NCBI GenBank assembly: GCA_964461835.1
Contig: CAYWVO010000013.1
Span: 1-64,000, forward strand
DNA length: 64,000 nt
From: CAYWVO01 sp964461835
GTDB taxonomy: Bacteria > Zixibacteria > MSB-5A5 > WJJR01 > JAJRUJ01
Direction of reading: 5' to 3'
Notes under the pieces: generated by a model
Database searches by the model: none
The model's input: only the letters and a program-made list of their open reading frames with translations
What the model was told of the DNA's origin: nothing
Shown here: one piece after another, positions 53,132 to 62,418 of the stretch
How positions within the stretch are numbered: the stretch's first letter is position 1
Layout of the letters: each line of letters starts with the position of its first letter
Translations under genes and position numbers: made by a program

Positions 53132-54484
53132 ATGAAATGGAAGTTTCTGTTCGTAACGACAATGATCCTGCTGTTGGCCGGGGTGTCAGCAGTTTGGGCG
53201 GACGTGGGCCTGACGGTTTACAATAACGATTTGGGCTTAGTCAAGGATACTCGCTCGCTGGAATTCGAGCAGGGAACCACGACGCTGAAATTCACCGATG
53301 TCGCCGCGGCGATCGATCCGACTTCGGTGAGTTTCTCGGTCACCGAGAGTCCCGACGCGGTACGTATCCTGGAGCAAAACTACCAGTACGATCTGGTGGG
53401 GGCGGACAAAATTTTGCAAAAGTACATTGATCGCAGCATCCAAGTTATTACCAAGGAAGACAAACTCTTTGAGGGTGTTTTGCTTTCCGCTTCCGGTGGG
53501 CTGACGTTGCAGGAAGCCGATGGCGGGATTCGAATCGTGGATCGCGAACATGTGCGTGATCTGCATTTTCCCAAGTTGCCGGAGGGGTTGATCACGCGGC
53601 CGACTCTGGTCTGGCTGCTGGATTCCGATCTGGCCGGCAGCCACGACGCAGAAGTCCGCTATCTGACCAAGAAAATAAAGTGGCATGCCGAGTATGTGGC
53701 GACCGTGAGCGCCAATGATCAGTCGTTGAATATCGGCGGCTGGGTTTCGATTGATAACCGTTCCGGTGCAACGTACGAGAATGCGAAGTTAAAACTCATC
53801 GCGGGTGATGTGCATACAGTTGAGGAAAAGCGTCCAAGACGGTTTACTGATGCCATGGCCCTCGCTGTACCGAGGGCTGCCCCACAATTCGAAGAGAAAG
53901 AGTTTTTTGAATACCACATGTATACCTTAAGCCGACGGTCGACGGTCCGCGATAATGAGACCAAGCAAATTTCGTTGTTCGCGCCGACTGATGTCACGGC
54001 GAAGAAGATTTATACCTTTGAAGGTGCCCGCGACAACAAGAAAGTTCGCGTGAACCTGGAGTTCGAAAATTCCGAGGAAGCCGGATTGGGGATGCCACTG
54101 CCCAAGGGTAAGATTCGGGTGATGAAAGCAGATGAGGACGGTTCGCTGGAGTTTGTCGGCGAGGATCTCATCGATCACACCCCCAAAGATGAAAAAGTCC
54201 GGGTGTATTTGGGGAACGCTTTCGACATTGTCGGTGAACGAGTCGTCAAGGATCAGCGGTCTGTTACCAGAACGACCGGGGAAGAGGATATTGAAATCAC
54301 CCTGCGAAATCACAAGAATGACGCGGTTACTATCACGGTGATTGAACGGATCTGGGGAGACTGGAGTATCCTGAAATCCTCTCACGAATACCGAAAAAAG
54401 GACGCCACCACTGTCGAATTTGATATTACGGTACCGGCGGATGGCGAAGAAGTGCTGACCTACACCTACCGGACGTTCCGGTAG
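53132..54484 (+). CDS. Exported DUF4139 domain-containing protein
   Basis: A 450-residue protein. ATG 53132 has AAGGAG 8 bases upstream and gives a signal peptide ending in SAVWA (about 23). The rest is the DUF4139 beta-rich outline: VGLTVYNNDLGLVKDTRSL at the mature start, PTLVWLLDSDLAGSHDAEVRY, WHAEYVATVSANDQSLNIGGW, YENAKLKLIAGDVHTVEE, and ETKQISLFAPTDVTAKKIY through to GEEVLTYTYRTFR. Its function is unknown, although related proteins are often mucoidy-associated in name only. A terminator follows at 54511. Confidence 0.88.
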   Translation: MKWKFLFVTTMILLLAGVSAVWADVGLTVYNNDLGLVKDTRSLEFEQGTTTLKFTDVAAAIDPTSVSFSVTESPDAVRILEQNYQYDLVGADKILQKYIDRSIQVITKEDKLFEGVLLSASGGLTLQEADGGIRIVDREHVRDLHFPKLPEGLITRPTLVWLLDSDLAGSHDAEVRYLTKKIKWHAEYVATVSANDQSLNIGGWVSIDNRSGATYENAKLKLIAGDVHTVEEKRPRRFTDAMALAVPRAAPQFEEKEFFEYHMYTLSRRSTVRDNETKQISLFAPTDVTAKKIYTFEGARDNKKVRVNLEFENSEEAGLGMPLPKGKIRVMKADEDGSLEFVGEDLIDHTPKDEKVRVYLGNAFDIVGERVVKDQRSVTRTTGEEDIEITLRNHKNDAVTITVIERIWGDWSILKSSHEYRKKDATTVEFDITVPADGEEVLTYTYRTFR

Positions 54485-54810
54485 CACGAGGGATTATCAA
54501 AGAATACCGAGGGTGCGTCCGTGACGCGCCCTTTTTTATGCCACATTATTGTGCGCTGCACGCACGGTATTTGGGCATCTTACTCGCTGCAAAAAACGCG
54601 GCCGGGGGGTCGGTTTGCAATTCATTCCCCTGTAAGGTGTTAGGAGCCAGATAATCGGGGAGAATCGGTATCGAATTTGATATGATCTCTCGCGGGTCTA
54701 TGATGCCTCGTTACAAAACAGCGAGGGGAGGTGAGCTTTTCTATTGACACCGGCGGTTCGTAAGTCAACCATACCCAAAACGTTACCCATCCTTGGGGCA
54801 GGGGGGCCAT
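54485..54810. other. Spacer before the outer-membrane protein gene
   Basis: 326 bases. Apart from the terminator, the only signal is a perfect TTGACA at 54744-54749 without a convincing -10 at normal spacing. No gene seen. Confidence 0.5.
54511..54537 (+). terminator. Rho-independent terminator
   Basis: A 9-bp stem with one G-T pair (54511-54519 with 54523-54531), 3-base loop, then six T residues. Confidence 0.8.
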
Positions 54811-55608
54811 ATGCGACGACTTATTACAAGCGGTGTCTTATGCTGTCTGATTTTTGGTGCAATAAACGCCAACGGACAGACGTACCGACGAGATCGACTG
54901 GAGGCAATTGCGGTTCCGGTACGCCAGCTCATTGATCTGCCAACCGCCGGTACGTTGCCGCGGGCGACGTATGACGCAGAAATGCGGGTGTATGACGGCG
55001 GCGGCATGCTGGTTGGCACGAATATCGGGTTAACTAATTATTTACAATTGGGGCTTTCGTACGGTGCTGACGCGATCATCTCAGAGAAAGAACCCACCTG
55101 GAACCCACGGGTTGAATTCAAGGTTAAACTCCAGTTGATTGCCGAGACAGTAAGTTTGCCGGCAGTTGCGCTTGGGTTTAGCTCAGAGGGCTATGGCAGT
55201 TGGATCGACACCCTCGACCGGTACGAAATTAAATCACGCGGCTTTTATGGTGTTGCCTCCAAAGGTTATATCAGCGAGGACGGTCAGTTTTATACCGGGT
55301 TCCACGGTGGATTCAACTACAGCCTGGAAAATGACGTCGATGGTGACGAGACCCTCAATTTCTTTTTCGGGTTTGACGCCCAGTTCCCCAACGATGTCGG
55401 CTTTTTGGTCGAATATGACATGGCGCTGGATGATGACCGGGACACGTTGGCGCTGGGGAAGGGACGCGGGTATCTCAATGCCGGTGTGCGCTGGTTGTTT
55501 ATGGATCGATTGAAGATCGAAGTAGACCTGAAGAATTTGTTCAATAACCGCCGGGGCGTGAATTCATTCGGGCGGGAACTGCGTATAATGTATTTGGAGT
55601 TCTTTTAG
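54811..55608 (+). CDS. Outer-membrane beta-barrel-like protein, unknown function
   Basis: A 265-residue protein with a signal peptide (LITSGVLCCLIFGAINANG) and a barrel-like series of alternating strands: LQLGLSYGADAIISEKEPTW, VEFKVKLQLIAETVSLPAVA, FYTGFHGGFNYSLENDVDG, VGFLVEYDMALDDDRDTL and YLNAGVRWLFMDRLKIEVDL. The ending ELRIMYLEFF has the terminal aromatic residue expected of outer-membrane proteins. GGGGGG lies before ATG 54811. It probably forms an operon with the next two envelope genes. Confidence 0.8.
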   Translation: MRRLITSGVLCCLIFGAINANGQTYRRDRLEAIAVPVRQLIDLPTAGTLPRATYDAEMRVYDGGGMLVGTNIGLTNYLQLGLSYGADAIISEKEPTWNPRVEFKVKLQLIAETVSLPAVALGFSSEGYGSWIDTLDRYEIKSRGFYGVASKGYISEDGQFYTGFHGGFNYSLENDVDGDETLNFFFGFDAQFPNDVGFLVEYDMALDDDRDTLALGKGRGYLNAGVRWLFMDRLKIEVDLKNLFNNRRGVNSFGRELRIMYLEFF

Positions 55609-55632
55609 GGTCGGCGGAAGGAGAGGATGACC

Positions 55633-56265
55633 ATGCCGAACGCGCGCGCAACCCTCTTGATCGTAATTGCCATCTTTGTCCTCAGCTTCGGGGGCTGCTA
55701 TACGATTCTCAAACATCCGCCGTCCGGCCAATCCGGGCACGAGTACTCGGGGGAATATTACCGGGAAAACTGCCTCGACTGCCATCCCGATTACCAGGAG
55801 TTTCCGTACGGTTACTACTACGGGTCGTACCCGGAGTATTACTTCGAGTACTCCCGTTGGGGGCAGTACTATGCGTATCCGTGGTGGTGGGACCACCTCT
55901 GGTACGACAGTGAAAGCGCCGGGTACTACCACGACAATGACGACGATTACTACGGCGAGCCCGGCGTCAAGACCACGCGCACCCGCGGTGGCATGGCGCC
56001 GCCCTATTCAACCGGCGCCGGAATCATGGAAACGCCCACGTACCGCCGTGACGGCGGTGGCGGTACAACCGGTGGTCAAAAACCCGCGACCGGCGGATCG
56101 ACCAAGAGTGGAGAAGAACAAACCAGCGGCGGCAAAACGAAAGTGAGTAAGTCCAAAGAGACCGATTCTTCATCGGATACCGATGCTGCGGATTCAAAGG
56201 AAAAGAGCACCAAAAAGAGAGGGACGAAAACCAAGCGCACCCGCGGCGGTGGCGGTGGCGGATGA
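55633..56265 (+). CDS. Putative lipoprotein with one CxxCH motif and a low-complexity tail
   Basis: A 210-residue protein. ATG 55633 has GGAAGGAGAGG 7 bases upstream; ATG 55627 abuts it. The signal ends in SFGGC (cysteine at residue 22). Shortly after comes ENCLDCHPDYQEF with a CLDCH haem-attachment motif, then a tyrosine/tryptophan-rich region (YGYYYGSYPEYYFEYSRW, YPWWWDHLWY), and a 90-residue glycine/lysine/serine-rich tail ending in six glycines. One haem would be covalently bound if the cytochrome c maturation system reaches it. I know no family with this layout. Confidence 0.7.
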   Translation: MPNARATLLIVIAIFVLSFGGCYTILKHPPSGQSGHEYSGEYYRENCLDCHPDYQEFPYGYYYGSYPEYYFEYSRWGQYYAYPWWWDHLWYDSESAGYYHDNDDDYYGEPGVKTTRTRGGMAPPYSTGAGIMETPTYRRDGGGGTTGGQKPATGGSTKSGEEQTSGGKTKVSKSKETDSSSDTDAADSKEKSTKKRGTKTKRTRGGGGGG

Positions 56266-56324
56266 TTGAGTAACTGCTACGGCACATCTTGTCCCAAGAT
56301 ACATTGCGAAGGGAAACGTCTATC

Positions 56325-57707
56325 ATGAATGTTCGACGAGCTATTGGGTTGGTGGTCATCTTCGGCGGTTTGTTGCTGCCGATTCTGGCACAGGCCGGTG
56401 AAATTGACGAGATTATTCTCAACCGGGAGCCGACGCTGGCTAATTTTTTTGGGGTCAATGCCCGGTCGATGGCCTTAGGCCGGACCGGTATCGCTGCGGC
56501 GAATGACGGTTCAGCCTTAATTTATAATCCCGCCGCCTTGGCCCGGATTCGCCGGCTGGAAGTAATTGGCGGTCTATCCAACTTTAAAACTGATAACACG
56601 ACCGATTTCGCACCAAACCGCTACTCGGAATTGACGTCCCAAGTCAGTCGCGGTACGCGTGATTTGACAAAGACCCGGCTGAGTGCGCTCTCCGTATCGG
56701 TGCCGGTACCCACCTATCGGGGCAGTCTGGTCTGGGCGCTGGGTGTTCACCGGGTGAAGAATTTTGATCGGGGGTTTGAATTTGAACTCCGCGATGCGGC
56801 GGCGCCGGATGATTACGTGGTTGAGCGGCAGACTGAAACGGAGACCGGTGGCATCACCGCCTGGTCGGGTGGTGCGGCAATTGAGCTCTCGCCGCGGTTG
56901 GCGGTCGGTGGTGCGTTGCATGTCTATACCGGGACTGATGAGTATGTGGCCGATTATCGCTTCAAGGACTTTGCCATCACCGATTCAATCGTTACCGATG
57001 AGGTTACCAGTATCGAAGCGGACCACCTGGGAATTTCCGGAACAATTGGCTTGACGTATCAGCTTTCCCCGTTGGTGTCACTTGGTGCGGTCATTGAAAC
57101 GCCGTCATTCTGGGATATCGAGGAAGAGACAATCGTTGACGGAGTCACCACTTGGGACACGCTTTCGTCTGATTATCTTTGGGAGGAAACATACAGCGAG
57201 ACTGATTTTGCCGAATACCAGCTCCGTCATCCATTCTCATTTGGTATGGGGATTGAGTTTATTCAGAATCAGTTGATCCTGACCGGGGATATCAAGTACA
57301 CTGATTGGTCGCAATTTGAATACACCGATTGGCCGTCGACCGCGGAGGCGGAAGTGTTTTACCGCAATTTGAATTCGCTGGCGCAGGAACACTTTACCGA
57401 GGTACTGGCAGTGGGCGTCGGCGCCGAATATGTGTTTCCGGAACACGGGGTGAGTCTGCGGGCCGGGGGCTATCTGGATCCGTTACCGTTCCCGGATGAA
57501 TACATCGAGCGTGACCGCCGCTATTTCACTTTTGGCGCCGGTTTTCTGGTTGATCGGGTGATGACCATTGATGTCGGCGTGGGTCTCGGCGGGTACAGTA
57601 TCAATTATCTCGATAAGCAACCGCCCGGATCGGACATTATGCCTCGCCCATACACTGAGGAGTATGATGAGCGCCGGGTGTATTTGACCCTCGCCTATCG
57701 GATGTAG
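56325..57707 (+). CDS. FadL/OMPP1/TodX-like outer-membrane transport protein
   Basis: A 460-residue outer-membrane protein with a signal peptide ending in AQAG (about 24). FadL-like features are NFFGVNARSMALGRTGIAAA, DGSALIYNPAALARI, GSLVWALGVHRVKNFDRG, LSPRLAVGGALHVYTG, and the HPFSFGMGIEF block leading to VLAVGVGAEYVFPEHGVSLRA, then the terminal YLTLAYRM. FadL proteins let hydrophobic substrates cross the outer membrane. GAAGGGA precedes ATG 56325 by 10 bases. A strong terminator follows at 57731. Confidence 0.9.
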   Translation: MNVRRAIGLVVIFGGLLLPILAQAGEIDEIILNREPTLANFFGVNARSMALGRTGIAAANDGSALIYNPAALARIRRLEVIGGLSNFKTDNTTDFAPNRYSELTSQVSRGTRDLTKTRLSALSVSVPVPTYRGSLVWALGVHRVKNFDRGFEFELRDAAAPDDYVVERQTETETGGITAWSGGAAIELSPRLAVGGALHVYTGTDEYVADYRFKDFAITDSIVTDEVTSIEADHLGISGTIGLTYQLSPLVSLGAVIETPSFWDIEEETIVDGVTTWDTLSSDYLWEETYSETDFAEYQLRHPFSFGMGIEFIQNQLILTGDIKYTDWSQFEYTDWPSTAEAEVFYRNLNSLAQEHFTEVLAVGVGAEYVFPEHGVSLRAGGYLDPLPFPDEYIERDRRYFTFGAGFLVDRVMTIDVGVGLGGYSINYLDKQPPGSDIMPRPYTEEYDERRVYLTLAYRM

Positions 57708-58007
57708 GGCAGGATTGAAGTGGAAATGAGAACCGGCCGCGAGAACGCGGCCGGTTTTTTTGTGCAGCCCAGCCGGTAAATTGATCGCCGGTAATCGTGA
57801 CAATGTTTTCAACTGGTTGTCAAAATCATAGTATTCGAATAAGAATATAAAAGGTTAATACGTTAAAATTCAGATAGTTATGCCGCCGCGGCAAATGGGG
57901 AGCTGATTGCTATTAATTTCACAATTGCATATTTTGGGTGATTCAAATGAGGCTTTCTAAAGCCTCACGTAGTTCGGGGAGAGCGGAAAAGATAACAGAG
58001 GGCAGAC
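57708..58007. other. AT-rich spacer before the multihaem cytochrome gene
   Basis: 300 bases. After the terminator at 57731, the sequence from about 57815 to 57870 is AT-rich with a TTGTCA at 57817-57822 and TAAGAA 17 bases later, a weak promoter candidate. No gene seen. Confidence 0.45.
57731..57761 (+). terminator. Rho-independent terminator
   Basis: An 11-bp perfect stem (57731-57741 with 57746-57756), 4-base loop and seven T residues ending near 57761. Confidence 0.9.
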
Positions 58008-59996
58008 ATGAAAAAGTTCTGGAAACGATTGAGCATCATTGCTCTCGGGGGCACCGTTCTCGCCCTGGTATTGTTTTTCTTTTCGATTTGGTATACCAAT
58101 CGTTCGGATTTTTGTACCACCTGCCATTATATGCAGCCGTTTTATGACGCCTGGGCGTCCTCCTCGCACAACATGGTTCCGTGTCGGGAGTGCCATTACG
58201 AGCCTGGCTATGATAATGTGGTCAAGGGTAAGATTCGCGATATCAACCAACTGGTGAAATACTGGACGAATGCCTACCGGCGGTCGAAGCCGTGGGCGGA
58301 AATATCGGATGCCTCCTGTCTGCGTTCGGGCTGTCATGAAACCCGCCTGCTGGAAGGAAAAGTCCTCTTTGAAAAAGTCAATTTCGACCATGGCCCGCAT
58401 CTAAAGCAGATGCGGCGTGGGAAAAAGCTGCGTTGCACTTCCTGTCATTCCCAGATAGTGCAGGGTGAGCATATGACCGTCACAGAAACGACCTGCATTC
58501 TCTGCCACTTCAAGTTTGATGAGAATGGTAATAATAAGGCCGAGTGTCGTATCTGCCACGATCCCCCAATTGCTGAGGAGGGCAAGGAACCACCGAAGTT
58601 CGATCATTCGGAGGCATTGGTTCGCGGATTAGAGTGCGAACGCTGCCACGGGTCGATGGTCGTGGGAGATGGGGTGGTTCCCAAGGAGCGCTGTTTTGCC
58701 TGTCACTGGGATCGCGAGCGACTCGACCAGTTTCAGAATACTGATCTGCTGCACGAAAAGCACATCACCGAGAATAAAATTGAGTGTGATCTCTGTCATC
58801 ATTCGACGCAGCACAAATCGGTGCATAAAGAACAAGCCATGCCCGAATGTCAGACCTGCCATACCGACTTTCATGAGCTGCAAAAGGACCTGTTTGTCGG
58901 TCATGGCGGGGTGGGAGTGTCATCCACACCGAATCCGATGTTCGAGGTCGGGCTCTCCTGCCAAAGCTGTCATCTGTTGCACGGCGGCAACGGCGAAATG
59001 TATATGAATGGCAGGACACTGACAGCCTCCGGGGAAAGTTGTGAACAGTGCCATGGTCAGGGGTATAGCCGCATCCTGGAAAACTGGCAAAAGGCAATCC
59101 GGCCGAAGATGGCGACAATCGGTGAGGCGTTGGATGATGCGAAGCGCTATTCCACTACTGGCCTTGAGGCGGTGATGCAGCGGAAGGCGGATTCCCTGCT
59201 ATCCGGCGCCCGGCAAAATTACGACATGGTCCGCATGGGCAAGCCAATTCATAATATCGTCTACGCCAATGCCTTGCTGGAAGCGGCTTATGATCGGCTT
59301 GCCGACTACTTTTCGCTCGTAGCCAGCGATTATCAGCTGGCATCCATAGACCGAAGTGAGCAAATTGTGCCGGGTGATTGTATCAATTGCCACATTGGCA
59401 TCGAGGAAATCGATGCACGCGTCTTCGGCATAGATTATTCGCATCGACGACATGTGGTCGACGCAGAATTGCAGTGCTCAACCTGCCACTCAAATCAACG
59501 CACCCATGGTGAGTTGGTCGTTCGGCGTGACGATTGCCTGTCCTGCCATCATTCGCAGGAGGCGCGGGAATGTGGCTACTGCCATGATGTACAATTGGGT
59601 GTCCTCGCCGGTGAATCATCTGTCTTACCCATCACCGAGCCGGATATCATGCATGAAGTGGGCGTCGGGTGCCGCGACTGCCATGAGCTCCCGGATCGCT
59701 CTATTGTTCGGCCGGTTCCGCAGCGCTGTGCCGATTGTCATGATGAAGAAGTCGTGGAGATGCAGCGGGAGTGGCTGGCGGAGTTTGCCGACATGGAGGA
59801 ACAAGTGCGAGTCTTGCTCAGCCAGGTGGAAGATGCGATTGGTGATGCGGGAGACGATCCCCTGCTGGCTACTGTCCGCGACCACTTGCGAGCATTGGCC
59901 CGCGACGGTTCACGTGGGACACATAACCATCCGGAACAAATGCAAATTCTCGAAGAAGATAAGGCAGCACTGGAGGAACGATTGGCCGCCCTGTAA
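58008..59996 (+). CDS. Membrane-anchored multihaem cytochrome c (17 CxxCH and one CX4CH motif)
   Basis: A 662-residue periplasmic electron carrier. Residues 8-30 are a transmembrane anchor (SIIALGGTVLALVLFFFSIWY) followed by a NapC/NirT-like start with CTTCH and CRECH. I count 17 CxxCH motifs (e.g. CTSCH, CILCH, CERCH, CDLCH, CQTCH, CQSCH, CEQCH, CINCH, CSTCH, CLSCH, CGYCH, CRDCH, CADCH) and a single CLRSGCH with four residues between cysteines. After about residue 380 a haem-free helical stretch of 100 residues precedes the last six haems, and a coiled-coil tail ends the protein. It likely takes electrons from quinol and passes them on. It is convergent with the cytochrome operon at 60032-62873. 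Confidence 0.95.
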   Translation: MKKFWKRLSIIALGGTVLALVLFFFSIWYTNRSDFCTTCHYMQPFYDAWASSSHNMVPCRECHYEPGYDNVVKGKIRDINQLVKYWTNAYRRSKPWAEISDASCLRSGCHETRLLEGKVLFEKVNFDHGPHLKQMRRGKKLRCTSCHSQIVQGEHMTVTETTCILCHFKFDENGNNKAECRICHDPPIAEEGKEPPKFDHSEALVRGLECERCHGSMVVGDGVVPKERCFACHWDRERLDQFQNTDLLHEKHITENKIECDLCHHSTQHKSVHKEQAMPECQTCHTDFHELQKDLFVGHGGVGVSSTPNPMFEVGLSCQSCHLLHGGNGEMYMNGRTLTASGESCEQCHGQGYSRILENWQKAIRPKMATIGEALDDAKRYSTTGLEAVMQRKADSLLSGARQNYDMVRMGKPIHNIVYANALLEAAYDRLADYFSLVASDYQLASIDRSEQIVPGDCINCHIGIEEIDARVFGIDYSHRRHVVDAELQCSTCHSNQRTHGELVVRRDDCLSCHHSQEARECGYCHDVQLGVLAGESSVLPITEPDIMHEVGVGCRDCHELPDRSIVRPVPQRCADCHDEEVVEMQREWLAEFADMEEQVRVLLSQVEDAIGDAGDDPLLATVRDHLRALARDGSRGTHNHPEQMQILEEDKAALEERLAAL

Positions 59997-60031
59997 TATT
60001 GCCGGGTGGATAGAGATTTCCGGTACACTTA

Positions 60032-61315
60032 TTATGGGGTGGATTTCGGCTTCCGTTCGATTTTTCGGATTTTCAGATAGAGTCCCAGAGCGACCAGTAG
60101 GATAAGGGGGATAGAGAACGCCAGCCCGACACTGCGCATTTTCAGGCTGTGCATGGCCTCTTTGCCGAACTCGATAACCAGCGCGGCTTGCTGCATTCCC
60201 GACTGGGTAATTTCCTCGATCTCCTGCGGGTCAAAGGCATGAATGGCCGCCCGTGCCTTAATCAGCGAACTCTTGGGTTTTTGCAGGTCGAATTTGCCTG
60301 CCTGGACATCCACGCCGCCCTGGCTGGCGCGTTCCAGCAGTTGTTGGGCCTGATCAATTCGCAGCGCCAAACTGTCAATCATACTCCGCATGGTGCGGGC
60401 GGCGGCGTACCCGGCGTCCCCTTCACCATGACATGCGGTGCAGATGGCCTCATCCCCAACACCTAACATCGCGTCGGAGGTCTGCTCAACATCGTGATGA
60501 CCGTGGCAGAAATCGCACTGCCCGACTTCCATCTCGGCAAACGCGGGCTGATGCGGACTTTGGCGGAACAAGTCCCGGCTTTTGGCATGACACTCGCCGC
60601 AGGCATTGGCAATCGATGTTACCCCCGGCGGTGCCGATGCGTGGTTGCCGTGGCAGTCGTTGCACGACGGCGCCGCTAATTCGCCGTCCTCCAGCAAGAG
60701 CACGCCATGAATTGACTGGAGGTACTCTTCATGCTGATCGGTGGGAATACCGTAACCTGCCATGTATTCTTCATCGGCGTGGCACTGGGCGCACGTGTTG
60801 GCAACATTCGTTGCGTGCACGGGCGAACGGGTGTCTTCCACCGGGAGCATTCCGTGCACACCATGACAGGAAACGCACTGCGCTACTCTGGTATCCCCCT
60901 GTTCCAACAGCTTCCCGTGGTGACTGGAGCGGTATTCCAGAAGTTGATCGACCGGGAGTTTGGGATTGTATTGTTTCATGTATTCCACGTCGGCGTGACA
61001 CCGGGCGCAAAACTCTGGGATCTCAGTCTCAGCGGGCACCCCACGCCAGTCGTATTCTTCGCTGTGGGCTTGACTGTAGTCATCAAACCCGGCTTCCGGG
61101 TTCCCGCCGTGACAACTGTGGCAGGAAAGGCCCCGCTGGAGATGAACATCCTGATCGATATTGTGGGTCGGCGAGCCGGGAGCGGAGTCATCCAAAGTGG
61201 AGTGGCATTCAATACAAGTGCTGACGGTTTCGGCGAAGGTAAGGCCTGTCATCGCCGGGAAGGCAACGAGGATTAGGAGCCAAAAACTGCTCACAATAAC
61301 TGGTCGTTCAGACAT
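60032..61315 (-). CDS. Nonahaem cytochrome c with a C-terminal membrane anchor
   Basis: A 427-residue protein with a signal peptide (VSSFWLLILVAFPAMTGLTFA) and nine CxxCH motifs: CIECH, CHSCH, CARCH, CVSCH, CAQCH, CNDCH, CGECH, CDFCH, CTACH. The haem part ends near residue 300; a helical spacer (SMIDSLALRIDQAQQLLERA) leads to a C-terminal transmembrane helix (GLAFSIPLILLVALGLYLKI) with a basic tail. That topology is the same as cytochrome c1: periplasmic haems, C-terminal anchor. It is the last gene of a Rieske-cytochrome b operon, 14 bases after cytochrome b, so it probably replaces c1. ATG 61315 is chosen since GGGAG lies 5 bases before it; GTG 61321 would abut it. Confidence 0.93.
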   Translation of the reverse strand: MSERPVIVSSFWLLILVAFPAMTGLTFAETVSTCIECHSTLDDSAPGSPTHNIDQDVHLQRGLSCHSCHGGNPEAGFDDYSQAHSEEYDWRGVPAETEIPEFCARCHADVEYMKQYNPKLPVDQLLEYRSSHHGKLLEQGDTRVAQCVSCHGVHGMLPVEDTRSPVHATNVANTCAQCHADEEYMAGYGIPTDQHEEYLQSIHGVLLLEDGELAAPSCNDCHGNHASAPPGVTSIANACGECHAKSRDLFRQSPHQPAFAEMEVGQCDFCHGHHDVEQTSDAMLGVGDEAICTACHGEGDAGYAAARTMRSMIDSLALRIDQAQQLLERASQGGVDVQAGKFDLQKPKSSLIKARAAIHAFDPQEIEEITQSGMQQAALVIEFGKEAMHSLKMRSVGLAFSIPLILLVALGLYLKIRKIERKPKSTP

Positions 61316-61329
61316 GCTCACTCCCGCAA

Positions 61330-62418
61330 TTAATCAGCAACATACCCCAGAATGGTGAAAACGATCATATAGACCAGAACCGCGACCCCGATAATGCCCA
61401 CCAGTCGCCCGGCTTCCCCGCGTTGTGCCCGTCGATCCAGGAATGGCACCAAGACTAGAGCCAGCGCACCAACGCCAAATCCGAAAATTCCCAGGACCTC
61501 CCCGTTAATAAACAGCACCTTTCCGGGGATGTATTTCAGGGTCTGGAAGGCGAAGATGAAAAACCATTCCGGTTTGATTCCGGCGGGCGCCGGGGCGAGA
61601 GGATCGGCTTTTACCCCCAGTTCCCAGGGAAACAGTGAGGCCAGCAGGACCAGCAATCCCAACGACAACGTCCACCCGATCGCGTCGCGCAGGGCAAAAT
61701 TCGGAATGAACGGCATCTGGGAGACCGGTTTCTCAGAGTTTTCAATATGGATCGGTACACTCATTCCGTGCTTCTGTACCAGCACCAGGTGCAATCCAAG
61801 AATGACCGTGGTAATCATGGGTAGGACCGCCACGTGGATGCCGAAAAAGCGGGTCAACGTTGCCCCGGTGACATCCTCGCCGCCACGGGCCCAGATAAGC
61901 AGTGATTCCCCGACCAGCGGGATTTCCCCGAGAATATCGGTTCCTACCTTGGTGGCGAAAAAGGCCAGGCTGTTCCAGGGCAGTAAATAGCCGGAAAACC
62001 CGAAACCTAAACTGATAAAGAGGAGACAGGCGCCGGTGATCCAGGTAATTTCCCGTGGGCGCCGGTACCCTCTCATGAAAAACACCGAAAACATGTGCGC
62101 GAACAGGAAGAAAATCATCAGGTTGGCTGACCAGGAATGCAAGGACCGAATCAGCCAGCCAAATGGAACCTCGGACATGATAAATTCCACTGATTCAAAA
62201 GCCGCTTCTGCGGTCGGTCGGTAGTATAAGAGCAGTAAAATTCCGGTAACGACCTGGATTGCGAATAAAAATAAAGTCATGCCGCCAAGGTAGTACCAGA
62301 CGGTATGTTTATGCTGCGGTACCTGCTTATGCCGGGCCAGGCCGACCAGGGCGGTGAACCCCACCCGTTCATCGAGCCAGCGATACCAGCTGCCGGTTGT
62401 CCGAGAATTGATGTTCAT
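61330..62418 (-). CDS. Cytochrome b of a bc/b6f-type quinol-oxidizing complex
   Basis: A 362-residue protein with about seven or eight helices. The two bis-histidine haem b sites are visible: H-x13-H in [19 protein letters not shown] and H-x14-H in [20 protein letters not shown]; the 14-residue spacing in the second pair is that of cytochrome b6. The quinol-site motif is PEWF (in [20 protein letters not shown]), a PEWY variant. The C-terminal part matches subunit IV, so b6 and subunit IV appear fused. ATG overlaps the Rieske stop by 4 bases (ATGA). It is the core of the operon. Confidence 0.95.
   Translation of the reverse strand: MNINSRTTGSWYRWLDERVGFTALVGLARHKQVPQHKHTVWYYLGGMTLFLFAIQVVTGILLLLYYRPTAEAAFESVEFIMSEVPFGWLIRSLHSWSANLMIFFLFAHMFSVFFMRGYRRPREITWITGACLLFISLGFGFSGYLLPWNSLAFFATKVGTDILGEIPLVGESLLIWARGGEDVTGATLTRFFGIHVAVLPMITTVILGLHLVLVQKHGMSVPIHIENSEKPVSQMPFIPNFALRDAIGWTLSLGLLVLLASLFPWELGVKADPLAPAPAGIKPEWFFIFAFQTLKYIPGKVLFINGEVLGIFGFGVGALALVLVPFLDRRAQRGEAGRLVGIIGVAVLVYMIVFTILGYVAD

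Noticed and set aside
54744..54749. Promoter for the gene at 54811
   Set aside because: TTGACA is perfect but there is no acceptable -10 box 15-19 bases downstream.
60433..61224. Plus-strand open frame opposite the nonahaem cytochrome
   Set aside because: The minus strand carries nine ordered CxxCH motifs plus a signal and anchor; the plus frame is an Arg-rich shadow.
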